Assembly: GCA_916613615.1 (NCBI GenBank)
Contig: OU744726.1
Coordinates: forward strand, 22,261,515 to 22,325,514
DNA from: Steromphala cineraria
Lineage: Eukaryota; Mollusca; Gastropoda; Trochida; Trochidae
Direction: 5' to 3'
Length of the DNA stretch: 64,000 nucleotides
Part shown: piece after piece, positions 46,996 through 60,299 of the stretch
Layout of the letters: each line of letters opens with the position of its first letter
Numbering within the stretch: position 1 is the first letter of the stretch
The notes under the pieces: model-generated
Database searches by the model: none
Told to the model about the DNA's origin: nothing
What the model saw: the letters and a program-made list of their open reading frames with translations, nothing else
Program-made: the position numbers and the translations under genes

Positions 46996-47727
46996 AGTGT
47001 GATTATTATGTGTAGAGTTTAACCTTCATGTAATAATTAAAGGACAATAAAGTTCTGTCGCAGTCAGCTAGGAAATTGATACAAACAATGTTTGGAAAAT
47101 AAGGATAGCGATGGACTTGATAAACATGTCTGCAAGTAAAAATATTAATATCGTGGCCCTGTTTATTAAGTCATATTAAGCAGTACATTGTACAATGTCA
47201 TCATATGATTGGTTTTACACACAAAATATGTAGGGATATTGTGTCCATTTTTTTGAAATTTTCATATATTCTATGCTTATTTATTTACCAAAAATTTTTT
47301 TATTCAAACTTCATTACTTTTTTTATCTCCTGATATATTAAAAAATAATACTTCCTTATTGAATACTAACTCACTATCTCTATAAACATGATGTTATGAT
47401 GTACAGTTGAGTCCTACATTCCATAACCTAAATCATGTATGTTCGTCCATCGTCCTGATTGTGGCATGAATACATCATTACTATTTACCGGTCATACGGG
47501 ACAGCCGTACTAAAACGTAAATTATAAATTGATGTCACATTAACATATGTATATGACTGTGGTGAGTTGTATGGGTATGGCGGAACTTACAAATCATTTT
47601 CTAAGTTATGAAATGTATAACAAAGAAAAGAAGTAACTAAAGGTAAAAGAACATTCCTCAATATTGTCAAATTCTTCCCTTTTCCATAAATTAGATATTT
47701 TTTCGTTAAAACATGCCTTGCAATATG

Positions 47728-47806
47728 AGTGAGTGAGTGAGTTAATGCTTAACGCCGCCGGGCCAAGTTGGGCAATATTTCAGCCATTAGCGGCGGGCCT
47801 TGCCAT
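47728..47806. repeat. GAGTGAGTGAGT / AACGCCGCCGGG interspersed repeat
   Basis: GAGTGAGTGAGTTAATGC is followed by TTAACGCCGCCGGGCC, CAATATTTCAGCCATTAGCG and GGCGGGCC. This wording recalls a dispersed repeat of mollusc genomes. The GCCGCCGGGCC and GGCGGGCC parts can pair. Confidence 0.5.
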
Positions 47807-48794
47807 TAGTATATATTAATCAACTAACTTTGACCTTACCACTTCTCGATTTTTGTTAAAAGGTTTTTAAAAAAAATAAAAGCTGGACTTAATTTTTGTT
47901 AATTTGTCCAATAAACACCTTTTATTAGCCTTTCATTTAGACAGCGTAATTATCGGCTGTGAAACCCCCACCTGGGCTAGGGGCCATAAAACTCGCGGGT
48001 GTGACGTAATAAACAGACTATACAGAGTAATGCATCATTATTTCAACTGAAATATCCCCTAAATAATTGTTTAATTACCATTGATGTGGATATCTTTTTT
48101 ACACCAAATGCTTAGTAGTGTTACGTCGTCAAATGATTTATCTAACTGAGTGAAAAACATTTTCTGAAAATCGTTAATTATTAGTTTTTTCCCCTGTGGT
48201 ATTGTTATGATAGATGTATAGATAACGAGGCTGATTCTGTATATGACGTCACAAAATGGGGGCGTGACCAGTCATGCACTCACTTGTTTGTTGTCAGATA
48301 GGTCTTAGCGGCCCATCAAAAGTGGCTTTCAAAAACGGCTTTCATTACCAAACTAAACATATTTGAGTAGCGACCTTTAACGCTAATATTGTAATCAGAC
48401 TTTCTATATTCCAAAGAAAACAGTGAAATATGTTTGTGGTTATGTGAACTTTAACAACCATTTAGTGTTCAGCTTTATCTTGATAACGGTGTAAATCTAT
48501 CTGTGAAGTCTATCAGCGGTTAGGGTTGATGAAATCTATCAAAAATAGGGTTCTCAAGTAAATCAACAGTAAATATCGATGAAGTCCATCATAGGTAAAG
48601 GTTAAGAAGTCTTAAAGAAATATTAAATGTTCATGGAAATGGAAAGGTTGTATTGTAGAAATACTGACAGACAATTAAAAAAAAAGAACATGTTGACTGA
48701 CATACATGTACCTTTTGGACCTTGCGTCTGGTGGTTATCTTCGGACATTGTACCTGGTCAGTCCCAAATGTCCGGTTGCTGATGACCATGTGAT

Positions 48795-49190
48795 CAGTTA
48801 TCCTGTTCGTACTGAAATCAGACACACGTTCGGAAAGACGCCACTCACACAATCTTAGAGGTTGTAGCATTTGTCCAACACCATATATAACTATATTATC
48901 AATGAACTTATTCCCTCTCCCCATTTTTACTTTCCTGATTTTTAAAGGGTGGCGCCCCCTCTCGACTAGCCCACCCCATTCCTTATTTAGATGTCCAGTT
49001 ATCCTGTTCGTACTGAAATCAGAAACATTCACGGATAGACGCCACTCACACATTCTTAGAAGTTATAGAATTTGTCCAATGACTTTATTATCAATTTACT
49101 TATTCCCCCATCCTCCTTTTGAAAGTTCTAATTTTCTGAATGGGGGCACCCCCTCTCACTAGCCCACCCCCTCCCCTTTTTAAATTCCCG
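48795..49190. repeat. tandem duplication, about 200-bp period
   Basis: GTTATCCTGTTCGTACTGAA occurs near 48797 and again near 48998, followed in both by AGACGCCACTCACACA, TTGTCCAA, ATTATCAAT and a GC-rich end with GCACCCCCTCTC / GCGCCCCCTCTC and AGCCCACCCC. The copies are clearly diverged. Confidence 0.7.
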
Positions 49191-50206
49191 GATCCGCAAC
49201 GTTTCCGTTATTGCTTACCTATTATCTATACTGTATATATGCTACGTATTTACATTATACATCGTGCACCTTTTGGTTAAAAGAAAACCTTCATTTCGTT
49301 ATACGGGAGTGTATCAGATTCAGATTTAAATATTTAACATTTTTACATTTCAGAGAGAGTCCAAGTACATCTCTGTCACACATTATAAGCTTAAGTATCT
49401 TGTGAATATCTCACATACACGGCCTGAGGTGCCGTTTCTAAACTTTTGTGTAGGGGTTAAAAAGCAGTTTAAATAGATTTGTTTATAAAAGGTAAACAAA
49501 AAATAGATCATCAACGAGAAAAACCCACCTTAACTTGAACTTCACCTAATACACAACAAAGGGGTAAGCAAAATATGAAATGCTAGAGATGAATATGGAC
49601 ACGGACTAGCAATTTTAGTATTTCTATTGAAATATGGCGGTTATTTCACAACATTTATAGAGCCCACTGATGTATTATTGAAATAATTTTAACAGAGGAC
49701 GTCGTTTCAGTGGGAATTCGACTGTGACGCTATAAATGCACACAATATTTTAAAGAGCTTTCGAGTTTCCAGAATACTCATGAATAGTCAATATGCTTTC
49801 AAGCATACCTTTCATACAAAATTGTTCAGGCAAATAATTTAGATATAGCTCAGAATTATTAAAATAACTTAAAATAAATAAATTTAATTACAACGAGTAA
49901 CAGGTGTTTTTCAACAAGTTGTGTTATTTTGAATATTATAGGTATCTTTTAAACGGGAATACAAAATTATGAATTCTATTGTTTGTCTATGGTTTTCATT
50001 TACCCAGTTGTTTTGAGAAATATGGCATGATCGTTTCATCTATACTTTTCAATAATTATTAACGATAACAATACCACTTAACCCTTTTTAAAAAGTCAAA
50101 TCAATTGTTACTTATTATGCCTCTAAACATTGGTTTGCTTCGAGAAAAATTCTTCCAGGATTGATAGTTATTGAAGTGGAGATGTACATCGATAGAAATG
50201 ACAACT

Positions 50207-50517
50207 ACCGTAAATCCTTGAATAATCGCCTGCCTTGAATAAACGCCTGGTTTTAATGAGCAAGGTGAACAAACTGATTATCACCTTTCCTATGTACGTC
50301 TCATATATATACATATTGATACAACATATAACAATTGATAAGTGTCTTTATTTCAATGTTCAAGAAAATGCCGGCGATGCATGTTTGGCATACACATAGT
50401 ATGGCTTTGAAAAGAATAATCGCCTGCCTCGAATAATCGCCTGCATTGAATGATCGCCGGGTCAAATCGGTGGTTGAAATTTGATAATTGCCTGGCCATT
50501 ATTCAAGGATTTACGGT
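50207..50517. mobile_element. CGCCGGG-type inverted-repeat element, copy 2
   Basis: It starts ACCGTAAATCCTTGAATAAT and ends ATTATTCAAGGATTTACGGT. Inside, near each end, units like CTTGAATAATCGCCTGCC recur. The layout and terminal ACCGTA match the element at 6402-6712, although the internal motif is CGCCTG here instead of CGCCGGG. Confidence 0.7.
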
Positions 50518-51598
50518 GTATCAGATCAAAACTTCGCACATCATTATTATTACCCATCAGTTTTCTTCTTGCAAGTAACAGCAGGTAATTGTATAAATTA
50601 CCGCTGCGTTTAATATGGTGACTTTGCATACGCGGCATGCTACAAATTTATTTAGGGCATATTTTCAAAATAAAAGTTTTTCTTGGCAATAATACAACAA
50701 ATCTAGATGCATTCAGTGACTTTATGTTTTAGTTAGTTTCAGCATTACTCAGCAGATAAACATAAACAGTCGTCGATCAATGATCACTTCGTTTTCATAA
50801 ATGTAAAAAAGTCCATTTGTATGACGCCTTTCCATGCTCTTGCCTATATCATGCGCAAAGTGCACTGGCATGGTGGATTCAAATGCTTGACGGAAGAGGA
50901 ATGGATGAAAGCAGAGTAAGTTTGTGAAGCACGAAGTTCTATGGGCAGAGTGTTCAATGGAGATGGGGCTGCATAGGTAAATGTTTTTGTCCAAATGTCA
51001 CAAGGCTAACTCTTGTTACACAAAACAGAAGAATTTTGAGCGAAGTGATGTTTGAGGGGCATTAGGTTTCATTAGGTCTGACAAGTTAGTAGGAGCTCTG
51101 CTTATGTGACACTTGTCATAAAGGGAAACTGGTTTACCTATTGAACTATATAAATAATTTGTAAAACAATAAGTCATGTCTACGATGATTAACGATAAAA
51201 TCATAGACCTCTATCATCACAGAACACCAATTACTCAGCGGTATACACATGTTCATACAGTATATTAATTCGAATTGAGCATGTACGTCATCAAAATTTA
51301 AAAACACTAATTAGTTAATTGGTGGCCAATGTCGTCGTTCTTGTGGGAGATATTAATTTTTACGGTAGACGCTAGGCGACAATTTCATCTGTCCTTATGA
51401 GCCGAAATGTATGTTTGTGAAGTATTTATATAAAGTAGCCCGCATCGAACACTATTGATATATCAGGTTATATATTTCCGCTCATGGCCTCATGGTCTTC
51501 ATGCGACGTTTTGTCACGATTGCTCTTTTAATAACTTTCTAATGACATTACCTTCAAATGACAGGACTAGATGAAAAATTGTTGATCGTTTGCACGAC

Positions 51599-51831
51599 TT
51601 AAAGGGACAGTCCAATCGGAATTTTGGAAATGAAATTAAAATGGACTCAGTGATTCATTCTAATCTTTTATCAAATTGCTAAATCCATTGAACAAATAAA
51701 TTGTTACCCTCACGAACATTAAACGAAAAAAAGTATGAAATAATCATGTAAAATTTTATTTTAAGTAAGAATATACAGTGAAGTACTCTTGAATTTTGTT
51801 TCCACAAACAACGATAGGACTGTCCTTTTAA
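51599..51831. mobile_element. MITE family C, copy 2
   Basis: It starts TTAAAGGGACAGTCCAATCG and ends ACGATAGGACTGTCCTTTTAA. The interior (AAATGGACTCAGTGATTCAT, TATGAAATAATCATGTAA) is the complement of the copy at 45632-45859. Confidence 0.75.
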
Positions 51832-52584
51832 GAGAGAGTTGAACGTAATTAGAGCAGAATCTTAAAGAATCGGAAATATACTTTACCGATTGATAGACAA
51901 CGATTTAAAATCAAAAGCAACAGTTGTTGCTTCGAGAATCAGTTAAAGAAAAGTTACATTTATTCATTTCTACCAAGCAAGAAAGATTGTCAGACACATT
52001 AATAAGAAGCATAAATGATTAAGCTGCTTACCGTAAAAGGTAAAAGGGATTTGAAAACATCAGAGCAGTTGGTAGAATTTACCTTTTTTAACTCTGTAAT
52101 TGCACTTTCTATACGAAATCATACTATATAAGTACATGCATTTATGTGAAAGTTTTTAAATAAATTCTATCACGAACCTTTGTTGAATAATTTCAGTGTG
52201 TAATTGTATTCTGGATGCGCAATCATAAAGTACGTGTATGAGCATATTTTGCAATATCTTATATAAGCCTTCCAACAAAATGAACACATCAGTATGTTGA
52301 AATGACTTTTATGGAACAACCAAAAACTACTAGAATATTGAGATATAAAGGTCAAACAAATCAACCAATGTTCAAAACAATAGACTAACTACAATAAATA
52401 CACAAAAGTTTTCAGAAACTCAAAGTCAGCAGGTCTAAACAGCACACAGTTTATTTTGAAACGTTGTTGTATATAATTTTAAACGTTGTTGTTAAAATTT
52501 AAAACGTTGTTAAATCAGTGACAAATCCTGTAAGCTTTACAATCATTAAAGACATATTATTTTGCTTTCAATTCATAAATAAAC

Positions 52585-52815
52585 AAATTCTCACACATTC
52601 ATATCGAAATGGAATACGTAAGATAAATACTTGTTTCAATGAAAATCTAAAAACAGTTACAATCGCATCTTTAAACCTTCCTATTGGCCCTACACAAGGT
52701 CGATTAGCTCTAAAAATTGTACTTTCTTGCAACAGTCGATACATGCCGATCAAATGGCACTATAGAAAAGGTTTGGCATATGTGACCCCAACAACTCACA
52801 GAGTGGCTCTTTAAT
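52585..52815. repeat. interspersed repeat, copy 2
   Basis: GCAACAGTCGATACATGCCG, ATCAAATGGCAC and GTTTGGCATATGTGACCC follow the same order as in the block at 11490-11725, and both end at AACAACTC.C.GAGTG. The class is unknown. Confidence 0.5.
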
Positions 52816-53741
52816 ATTTCAAACGTTGTGAGCTGTTCTAGTCATATAGCAATAGTCCTTTGTCAAAGTTTAGTGGTCAGTCGATGTACATTGAACAATC
52901 GAAAAACTCTGATTCTGTTAAAAGCACAAATTAAGGGTAAAGAACTTTTAATGTAGACCTATTTTCTATAATTCTAGTGTAACATTAATCATTTGTCACT
53001 ATCAATTTAATAGGCATTCATAGTTTTATCATCATATAAATCTCGATTTGCATTGTTTTATTAATTTAACGATGATATTAAGCTTTTTTAAAACATTTAT
53101 TGTCATAGAGAACGTACCTGTTGACAAAGCGACAGGTAACTTCTGTCTGTTGTAGGTGTGTACTGAAATTGTGTTGTAGATAGTATAACGTCAAGCAAAC
53201 TATAACATTACACGTGATACGCATAGCTAAATATGCACTAATAAAAAGACATCATTGCAATTACTAATGCATTAAAAATCCACGGAAATATGGTAATGAA
53301 ATTACAAATTTATTTTAAAATATTATTTTAAAAGCGAAAATATAATTCCACACATTTGAATATATACTACTCAAATAAAGAATCACATAGCTGAAAACAA
53401 TAAGTATTACAGATTGTTGCCAGAGTTAGGAAAGTATTTTTGAACATGTATTGTCAAATGACAGAAAAGACTTGGCAGACTAAATTGCGCGTGTATACAC
53501 AAGGTCAAGGTCACTTAGGTCAATATCTTGTTCTACCTCAAAATTGGGACATTTTAGCTTAAAATTCGTATCCCATAGACTCGACAAAAGTCCTGTCAGA
53601 ATGTCTTAAATGTTCTGATATTCTTTCCAAACGCTCCTAGCCTGTTAAATAAGTAATCAAGACCGATAGTCTATCCAAGATGGTTGTGGTCTTCTTTGAT
53701 TGGCATTCTAGAAGTTTGTGTGATGAACAATAAGGACAATT

Positions 53742-53877
53742 CTTATGGATGAACAACTTCTTTATTCTGTGTAAGCGACGTTTTGACGTAGATTCTAATG
53801 TCACATGCTTGACAACACCATTAGAATTTATGTCGAAACGTCGCTTATACAGAATAAAGAAGTTGTTCATCCATAAG
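53742..53877. repeat. foldback element, 136 bp
   Basis: CTTATGGATGAACAACTTCT at the left is mirrored by AGAAGTTGTTCATCCATAAG at the right. The arms continue inward through TTTATTCTGTGTAAGCGACG and TTCTAATG with few mismatches. The same terminal wording (ATGGATGACAACTTCTTTAT) opens a larger related element at 63612-63850. Confidence 0.8.
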
Positions 53878-55514
53878 ACTTGTCATTATTCTTCATGGTT
53901 GTGGTCTCTGAAACACATTGGATATTGTTACAATCTTTGGCTGTACAGCTCTCGAACAGATTTAAGACGTTTTACTGTTGCACCTCAGTTTGTTGTGGCT
54001 TAACTTCACTTTAAAAATCACAAATACCAGTTGGTGTTCAAACCACCAGATCCCCCGGTTTTGATTGAAAATGTTGATGTCATTGTTCATGCAACGGAAA
54101 GCGCAATTATATTTCAAATTTCGTGCTTTATGGGCTTCATTTAAAAAAGCACAATGAAATGAATTCTGGAAAAAACATTTTCAATGACAAAGGATTCAAG
54201 CTCGGAAATGGTTGGGGAAAAATGGTAATGATTGACACACTGTTTAGATGCAAACATAAGATTTGATTTTTTTAAATGTTACATGGGAAAACATGGCTAC
54301 GCGTTTGTTTTTTTGAGCAGTATATTATTTGTTCTTATAATGTGACATCCAGTGTTTTGTTATTGGATAAAAATTTGGCTAGAATTTTATTAGAAAAGCA
54401 TCTTTTAAATTTGTCATCGCACCTTCTAGATAGATAAACTTCATAATTACATCCATGTGTCAAAATCATGTAGATGGAAACAGCTGCAATATGTTGATAC
54501 CTACATACCACGAAAATCGAAAAGTGTGCAAGAAAACAGATTCGATAGTTCATTGATTTGACTTAGCCAGCTAGGATGTCAATACCACAATACCAATATC
54601 GTCGTAATCAACATTACATATATAAATATCAGTACAGCACAAAGTCATGATTTTATAGCTTTATATTTATTGGAATTTATGCGTGTTTCATGTAGACATT
54701 GATCTTTTATGTTTGTTTAGGATAATTGTGTTTGTCAAAAATCATGAATACATCCAATGAGCTCTTTTCCAGTCCGTCAAATATATAATGATGCATGTAC
54801 AATATACGGTTTCAGAGTCCGTTAAAAAATAGAAATTTAACTTAAAACACTGAAACATATTGGTGTCATGTCAGTTGAAATCTGGTATGAATTATTTGCA
54901 GTATCTTCAAGATCTTATTTCGTTTCAAGATTCTGTAAAAACATTTATAAGATTTCATTGCTTGGAATGTCAAATTTTGAGCACATTTGCTATTTGGTAA
55001 ATGTATAGAATGTCAATGACCTTAGTGTAAAGTAGCAGTAAGAGAGTTAAATCTTATAACCCATTTTCATAAACATATTCTATTATGTGTTTCAACGATA
55101 ACTTCGCTATTCTGTTGTGTTTTCAAAATAATCTTCAATATTTCCGAATTAATTCTAGTCTTGTGTCGCCTGATTAAAATCAGCATGTATTCATTCTGTC
55201 CCATTAGCAATCTACACATTGTTATGCTAGTAATAGTTTTGAAGCTGCAGCTTGAATAAATTATAGGCTAACTGGGACACGGAGCAAATTAACAGTGCTT
55301 GTTCAGCATTTTAGATTAAATTGTTGTCATTTATATAGACAAGATTTTCTATTGAGTAAATAAGCATGATAATTTCTGTATTGAGACGCTGAGTTTAAAT
55401 CACAAATGTATCTATATTTTAGCGATGCTCTTTTGCGAACGCTTGAGCCTTGAATATACAAACTTTAGAACTGTGTTGCCCAAGGTTGCCCCGATTTTTG
55501 AATAAATTTGACAG

Positions 55515-55821
55515 ATATTTCCTCTAATAAGGGCCCGGGCGGTTATTTTTTTCAGCACCCCTTTACCCCCCGGCGCTTATTAGAGGCCCGGCGCTTGTTG
55601 GAGACCCGGCGCTTATTTCTTTCACAGACACTGAAGATTGTTTTAAGCCGTCTTTTACCATGATTACCTGTAAAATGTTAACTGAGGGAGCACTTATCTA
55701 ATAGTTAGGACCCGGCGCTTATTAGAGACCCGGCGCTTATTTTCTCAACTACCAATGACCCCCCGGCGCTTATTAGAGGACCGGCGCTTATTGGAGACCC
55801 GGCGCTTATTAGAGGAAATAC
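55515..55821. mobile_element. CGCCGGG-type inverted-repeat element, copy 3
   Basis: It starts ATTTCCTCTAATAAG and ends CTTATTAGAGGAAAT. At each end, units such as CCCGGCGCTTATTAGAGG are repeated several times in tandem around an AT-rich centre. Confidence 0.7.
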
Positions 55822-56121
55822 AACTCGAGCTCACTAGTTCCGGTGTACGGTTCAATGATACACAGTGTTTCATATATTTGGATCTTCATCTGCATTTTTA
55901 AGAAAAAATATTGCATTGAAAGTTATTAAGACGAATCCGTTTTGTGGAATCAATAAGACAGGCTCTATTATTATAATATCTGTATTTGTATCTGTATCAA
56001 CTAACCTCTACTTTGTATAAACGTAAACCACTGAATTGGTGGGGTCACGTGTGCAAAACTTTGTCAATAGTGTCATTGGATCGAAATGTATCGACTGTTG
56101 CAGGAAATTATCAATTAAAAG

Positions 56122-56234
56122 CTAACGCTTATTAGAGACCCGGCGCTTATTTTCTCAACTACCAATGACCCCCCGGCGCTTATTAGAGGCCCGACGCTTA
56201 TTGGAGACCCGGCGCTTATTAGAGGAAATACGGT
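56122..56234. mobile_element. CGCCGGG-type element, right-end fragment
   Basis: CGCTTATTAGAGACCCGGCG and TTCTCAACTACCAATGACCC match the right half of the element at 55515-55821 almost exactly. It ends in AGAGGAAATACGGT, the fuller form of the terminal repeat seen at 6402. Confidence 0.7.
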
Positions 56235-56471
56235 ACTCACTGCTAAACTTTTCACTTATCACAAACTAGTTAATAGACTAAGGGGACGATAACATTACAG
56301 CTAGTTTTAACTAGATTGCACTTATCACGATTTAGTACATTCGTATTCGTAGAACTACACCAAAGGGATTTGGAAGATTGTGATAGTTGTCCCAATGCAA
56401 AGTGCAGTCGGTAAGCCTTTGCTGCAGTTTAAAACCTTCACACGAACTAACAAACTGAACTATATATACTC

Positions 56472-56527
56472 AAATCCAAAAGAAACGTCCCTTTTTGTTT
56501 GTATAGGGGACGTTTCTTTTGGATTTT
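56472..56527. repeat. short hairpin, about 20-bp arms
   Basis: AAATCCAAAAGAAACGTCCC is mirrored by GGGACGTTTCTTTTGGATTT with a loop of 16 bases. It is a compact, perfect inverted repeat. Confidence 0.7.
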
Positions 56528-56539
56528 AGTTTATGTCAT

Positions 56540-56690
56540 GAACGCCAATAAGAAGTAGCGTCATTGTGGAGATCATTTAGTATACCCTGCTTGGAAAGTA
56601 ACATTGATAAATTTAAGTAACATTGATAATTTTAAGTCATTGTGGTCATTTCTTAGTATACCCTGATTGGAAAGTAACATTGAATTTTGA
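56540..56690. repeat. local duplication, about 70-100 bp
   Basis: GTCATTGTGG, TTAGTATACCCTG.TTGGAAA and GTAACATTGA recur in the same order twice, with an extra TTTAAGTAACATTGATAA between them. It is a diverged tandem duplication. Confidence 0.55.
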
Positions 56691-57419
56691 GAATGTAACA
56701 ATAGTGCATTTGTTCACTTTCTTAATGGCGTGTATCTCTAATTGAAAAGGGGTAATGAACCAAGTTATCCTTGAGAAGCATGTGTATGTGGCAATGCAAT
56801 GACTCTATGACAAGGACTGTCCATTGCACCTGGAAGAAGTCATTGTGCTGGTGGCTTACGAGTTCTCAGTTTTTGCCTTTGTCTCAATTCAATTGCTGTA
56901 CATTGGAATTTTATATTCTTGCATTTTGATTTTTTTTCATTATACCGTGACATTATGCGTTTGATGAAAAGATAAAATATATTTTGGTAATAACATCTTC
57001 GTTACAGATCTCATGTGCCTCGAAAGCCTTTTGTATACATCATAGTGTTCAGGCCTTCACAGGAACATTAAGAACACGGAACAAATTAAGCAACCATGAA
57101 ATAGCTAATACGCTAGACATGTCATCGTTTACTTTCTTATTAGTCATAAATTAACTTCAATAGTAAGTTAGGTTGGATACCGTAACATAACTATAGTAGA
57201 AGCAAGACAGGATTGGCCTTACAAACGTCTAAGGGGCTAGTGATTATTGCTTAGAGTTACTAGTTATGTCTATTGATCTGGACTCGTCAGACTGAAGAAG
57301 CAATGATTCTGTCTCTCCTTTTATACTCTTTTGGTATGTCACGTGACTTTAAGGAACTGGCAGCCGCCGCCACATTGTTTTTATTTTTTTAACTATAGTA
57401 GATTCAAATCGTCATGTAC

Positions 57420-57570
57420 TGCCTTGAGGCATGATCTACAACAGGGGTCTGTGCTTAGGCCTTTTCTATTCACTCAATACACTTCTGATTTTGACGAATA
57501 ACTTTCAGCATACAGTGAAACTCAAATAACTTTCAGCCTACAGTGAAAATAGTTACATCTATTCGGATGA
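57420..57570 (+). pseudogene. reverse-transcriptase relic
   Basis: A frame reads QQGSVLRPFLFTQYTSDF, which matches the motif-B wording QGSVLGPLLF common to invertebrate LINEs. About 70 bp later another reads SYIYSDDQY, in the place of the YADD catalytic box. The intervening DNA is rearranged (ACTTTCAGC.TACAGTGAAA occurs twice). Only this relic remains. Confidence 0.5.
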
Positions 57571-57779
57571 TCAATACAAACATACTTGGAAAGAAGATCA
57601 CCTGGTCAGCTTAAAACATACTTGAAACGGCACTTTGTAGGTGTACTTTGTAAAATTATCCCAATCACAACCTATAAACTGAACGATTTAACAGATCTTG
57701 AGGTCCTTTGCTTTCATGCTCCAACTCAGTGGTATGATTACTCTGTAATATCAAAACATCTGATTTTCAAACTATGACA

Positions 57780-58140
57780 ATAAATAATGTTCTTTTACAA
57801 GATTTGGTACATTTAAAAAAATAGCCATTTCTTCTATTTTAACCTGTGACTTTGCCACTTTATAGGTGTACTTTGTCATCATTTACTGTGAAAATATTGA
57901 AATCACAACCTTTGAAATGAAACAACAACAAAATTCAAAAAGATGTCTTCAAGATTTATTATTTGGTCATATGTGTCTATACAAGAATAAAATACATGAC
58001 AAACAAATAAGCATGTATCTGTGGTTATACTACACACAAGTGCCTTCATACAGGTTCAGTGCAACTCAAACATAATGAACATGGGAAAACACTGTACAGT
58101 TCTGTAGCTTTGTAACTTATAGTTAAGAAGAATATAGCAT
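57780..58140. other. gene-free stretch with a short internal duplication
   Basis: TAGGTGTACTTTGT and AATCACAACCT recur here and at about 57637-57670, so a short segment is duplicated. No gene was recognised. Confidence 0.3.
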
Positions 58141-58227
58141 TGGCTCTCTACCTATATGGCATGGGCTCTGTACCTTGAGAGGCTTCATATAAAGCGTTCA
58201 TTTTAATAAAAGTACCGAGGGTACAGA

Positions 58228-60263
58228 AGCTCACCTTAAAATGAATGATGTGGTATTGGTTTAATTATACATGTAACCATCTTTTATATAATTGATTATG
58301 GCTGCCATCATGATTTTTTTATCTTTTAAAATACTAGTCTTCTTTTGGAAACGACTAGAGCTTGAACAAACATTAATACACGAATGATATAATCATGATA
58401 AGTTAACAAGCAGTAGGTTTTTGTATAACTTTTTTGTATATCTATGGCTGAATTGGTGACCATCTTGTACTTTTTAATCTTCAAAATGCTACTTTTATGT
58501 GGGCATCCATATTAATTTCATTATGATATCTTGATTGGTTTAGGTGTATCCATTTAAATGTCATTCATTACTTACAGGATGGTGGGCACTTACATTTGTT
58601 TTGTAGTGAATCATTAATATGATTTCAAGATTATTTCACTGATGGTTATGCTGCATGGGATATTGAGAATCCCAAAAGTACAGATTTTTCAAGGAAAATG
58701 AATGACTGATTGAGAGGAAAGTCATAAACACAGCAATGCATAAGACACGTTTATTTTGTTCACATAATATTTACATGTCAAGTGACCATGAGATGTCTTT
58801 CATTAAAGTATCAATTTATTTAACACTCATACAGTACTATAATGGTAAACATTTTTGCATTGTCAAATCAACAGAGAGATATGACAAATCAAATTTCCTT
58901 ATTTTTCTTACTAAACCCTTTTCGATTTTCATCTGCATATTTATTCCACATCAACTTATCATGTAGATTGCTAAACACAAAGCTTATTGTAGACAAGTTT
59001 TGTGTAAGTTGTTATTCTTAGAAAGAACATATCACTGTCATGAGAATACAAGTCCATAACTTTTATTGCATACACATGGGCCATGGCCATATAGCATAAT
59101 GCTCTACCATATCAATTGGGTCAGGTTGATTATGCAACAGACTAGCAGCTGACACTGTGATGCTAGCAGCCTGCCTTGGGATGTGTATTGGACAACATAG
59201 TGGAATATCTGAACTCTGGTTGACCCCTTATGTGTGGTATTTAAAGGAATAAAAGGGAAATACCATTGTTTAAAATTTAACATGTTTAATGTGATTTGGT
59301 TTTTGCAGCTAGTTGCCATAAAGATTTTAAACAAATTAATCAATTATGTTTGTCTTTCATCTTAATTTTTTTTAGAAACACTTAAAAATATAGAACAACT
59401 TGCACGACAATCTTAAATATTCCATATTTTAAGATAATATTATGATTAGTAAGTTCAAATTAGAGAATTTATATGGTGCCAGTGATCACTTGATGAAAGC
59501 TTAAAATTTAATAATAATGATGTGTCATCTGCAGCTGAAAAGTCAATATGGCTGCTATTGCGGCCATCTTGGATTCTCAAAACTGAAACGTCTACCTCTC
59601 TGTGCGGAATCACTATAGGTATAACATACTACAATATAAAAATGATATCTAGATTGGTTTAGGAGAAATAGTCTTTGTCATGAAATCTAATTGAAAATTC
59701 AATATGGCTGCCATGGCGGCCATATTGGATTCTCAAAACTGAAACGTCTACCTTTCTGTGCGGAATCACCATAGGTATAACATACTACAATTTCAGAATG
59801 ATATCTGTATTCGTTTAGAAGGAGTAGTCTTTTTCATGAAATCTAATTGAAAATTCAATATGGCTGTCATGGCGGCCATCTTGAATTCTCAAAACTGAAA
59901 CGTCTACCTTTCTGTGAGGAATCACCATGGGTATAACATAATACAATTTCAGAATGATATCTGTATTCGTTTAGAAGGAGTAGTCTTTTTCATGAAATCT
60001 AATTGAAAATTCAATATGGCTGTCATGGCGGCCATCTTGGATTCTCAAAACTGAAACGTCTACCTTTCTGTGGGGAATCACCATGGGTATAACATACTAC
60101 AATTTCAGAATGATATCTGAATTCGTTTGGGAGGAGTAGTCTTTTTCGTGAAAGTTTACGGACGGACAGACGGACGGACGGACAGACGGACAGACGGACG
60201 GACAGACGGACGACGGACGAAGCGCCATGACATAAGCTCACATTTACTTTGTAAAGGTGAGCT
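58228..60263. mobile_element. inverted-repeat element with about 150-160-bp units and GGAC tract
   Basis: The left end AGCTCACCTT is mirrored by AAGGTGAGCT at the right, and just before the right end AGCTCACATTTAC forms a hairpin with it. From about 59540 to 60150 four units carry GCCATCTTGGATTCTCAAAA, CTGAAACGTCTACCT, GGTATAACATACTACAATTT and CAGAATGATATCTG. Older, decayed units can be traced at about 58290-58570. A (GGAC)n-like tract follows at 60157-60215. There is no coding capacity; apparent long frames come from the tract. Confidence 0.65.
60157..60215. repeat. GGAC-type microsatellite
   Basis: CGGACGGACAGACGGACGG and variants are uninterrupted for about 60 bp. It forms the 3' part of the element at 58228-60263. 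Confidence 0.9.
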
Positions 60264-60299
60264 AATAAAAAAAAGTGAAATCATGTGTGAAAACATTAG

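Noticed and set aside
48631..49162. open frames of 86-140 codons around 48.6-49.2 kb
   Set aside because: They span both units of a diverged 200-bp tandem duplication and repeat with it; no domain is visible.
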